From NCBI RefSeq assembly GCF_000378425.1, contig NZ_KB899810.1:124001-188000 (forward strand): a stretch of DNA of 64,000 nucleotides, written 5' to 3'. The stretch is from Cohnella laeviribosi DSM 21336 (GTDB taxonomy: Bacteria; Bacillota; Bacilli; Paenibacillales; Paenibacillaceae). Position 1 is the first letter of the stretch, and each line of letters opens with the position of its first letter. Position numbers and translations under genes: made by a program. The notes beneath the pieces were generated by a model. The model did no database searches, was not told the origin of the DNA, and saw nothing but the letters and a program-made list of their open reading frames with translations. Shown here piece after piece: positions 63,636-64,000 of this stretch.

Positions 63636-64000
63636 ATGCGAGTGCCCGACTTTAACCGTTACCGAAAAGGAATGCAGGCCGCAGCCTCCTTCCTGTGCGG
63701 CATGATCGTCGGCGCCGCCGTTTTCCACGGCATGGTGCTGGATCAGACGAACCGCATCATGGATCAAAATTTCGAGTTGAAGGAGCAGCTTGACCTGGCC
63801 GAGCAACAGCTTCAGGCGACCCGCAAAGATACGGTGATCCGGAGCGTCGTCGTCTACGTGGAAGAAGCGCCCGGCACCCCTGCGCTCGACCGGGTGGCCG
63901 AAGCGGAGCTCAAGGGGCGCCTTGCCGGCAAAAACGGAGACTTGAACCTTTTTATCGGCCGCAAAATCTACGACATCGGCTCCGAGGCCCGGTTCGCCCG
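63636..64000 (+). CDS. ytrI: Sporulation protein YtrI, N-terminal part (cut by window end)
   Basis: About 121 codons are visible with no stop. The start is the ATG at 63636, 7 bp after ytrH, with GGGGTGA upstream. A basic N-terminus is followed by one membrane helix (~15-35) and a coiled-coil-like segment (IMDQNFELKEQLDLAEQQLQ), then the start of a folded extracellular part. The name rests on the gene pair with ytrH and the position opposite dnaE. Confidence 0.82.
   Translation, partial: MRVPDFNRYRKGMQAAASFLCGMIVGAAVFHGMVLDQTNRIMDQNFELKEQLDLAEQQLQATRKDTVIRSVVVYVEEAPGTPALDRVAEAELKGRLAGKNGDLNLFIGRKIYDIGSEARFA

Overview
The window looks like a chromosomal segment of a spore-forming, moderately high-GC member of the Paenibacillaceae (Paenibacillus/Cohnella-like). 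I infer this from four things. The coding sequence is GC-rich but has Bacillus-type Shine-Dalgarno sites. There are sporulation genes (an alpha/beta SASP, ytaF, ytvI, ytrH, ytrI). A CCA-encoded tRNA-Ala is present. The minus strand keeps the backbone order known from Bacillus subtilis: dnaE, accD, accA, pyk, fxsA, ytvI, citZ, icd, mdh, the pho two-component pair, polA, mutM, ytaF, coaE, nrdR. I assign no species, because no 16S or similar marker is present.

Layout. 0-3.6 kb: a nuclease-like/winged-helix protein, a four-unit repeat array, a bicupin oxalate decarboxylase and a second cupin protein with a Tyr/Pro-rich tail. 3.6-10.4 kb: a hemolysin III membrane protein and a maltose-type ABC importer with an alpha-glucosidase and a LacI regulator. 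10.6-13.6 kb: a GNAT, and a WYL regulator divergent from an MFS transporter across a shared operator. 13.7-16.7 kb: a decayed patch ending at tRNA-Ala, with a partial tRNA copy at its far end, an SDR fragment, a frameshifted ABC-2 permease and an internally deleted regulator. 16.8-23.4 kb: nrdR, a SASP, a lytic transglycosylase, coaE, ytaF, mutM, polA. 23.5-30.5 kb: the pstSCAB1B2-phoU operon, a CBS-domain chemoreceptor and a CuA-type lipoprotein. 30.6-37.3 kb: a sugar/inositol-like oxidoreductase cluster with an AraC regulator, and an amino-acid ABC importer. 37.4-48 kb: phoP, phoR, class I fumarase, an IS3 relic and a second repeat array, an HD nucleotidase, then mdh-icd-citZ. 48.3-52.7 kb: ppx and ppk convergent across two tandem-repeat blocks. 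52.8-64 kb: ytvI, fxsA, a thioesterase, pyk, accA, accD, a small unknown, dnaE, ytrH and the start of ytrI.

The main new reading is a local phosphate regulon. I found four PhoP boxes with one geometry: four TTAACA-like hexamers at an exact 11-bp step, then 9 bp to a -10. They lie in front of pstS, phoP, ppk and, unexpectedly, a soluble CBS-domain methyl-accepting protein. Phosphate import, the PhoP regulator, polyphosphate synthesis and a chemotaxis-type signalling protein would therefore be switched on together under phosphate limitation. In addition, the pstS-pstC gap can form two mutually exclusive hairpins, one of which hides the pstC ribosome-binding site.

Other points of note are a ~180-bp array of 20-bp units present at two places, 44-bp and 112-bp tandem repeats between ppx and ppk, and the tRNA-flanked decay zone. 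All functional calls are from reading the sequence; no database search was run.
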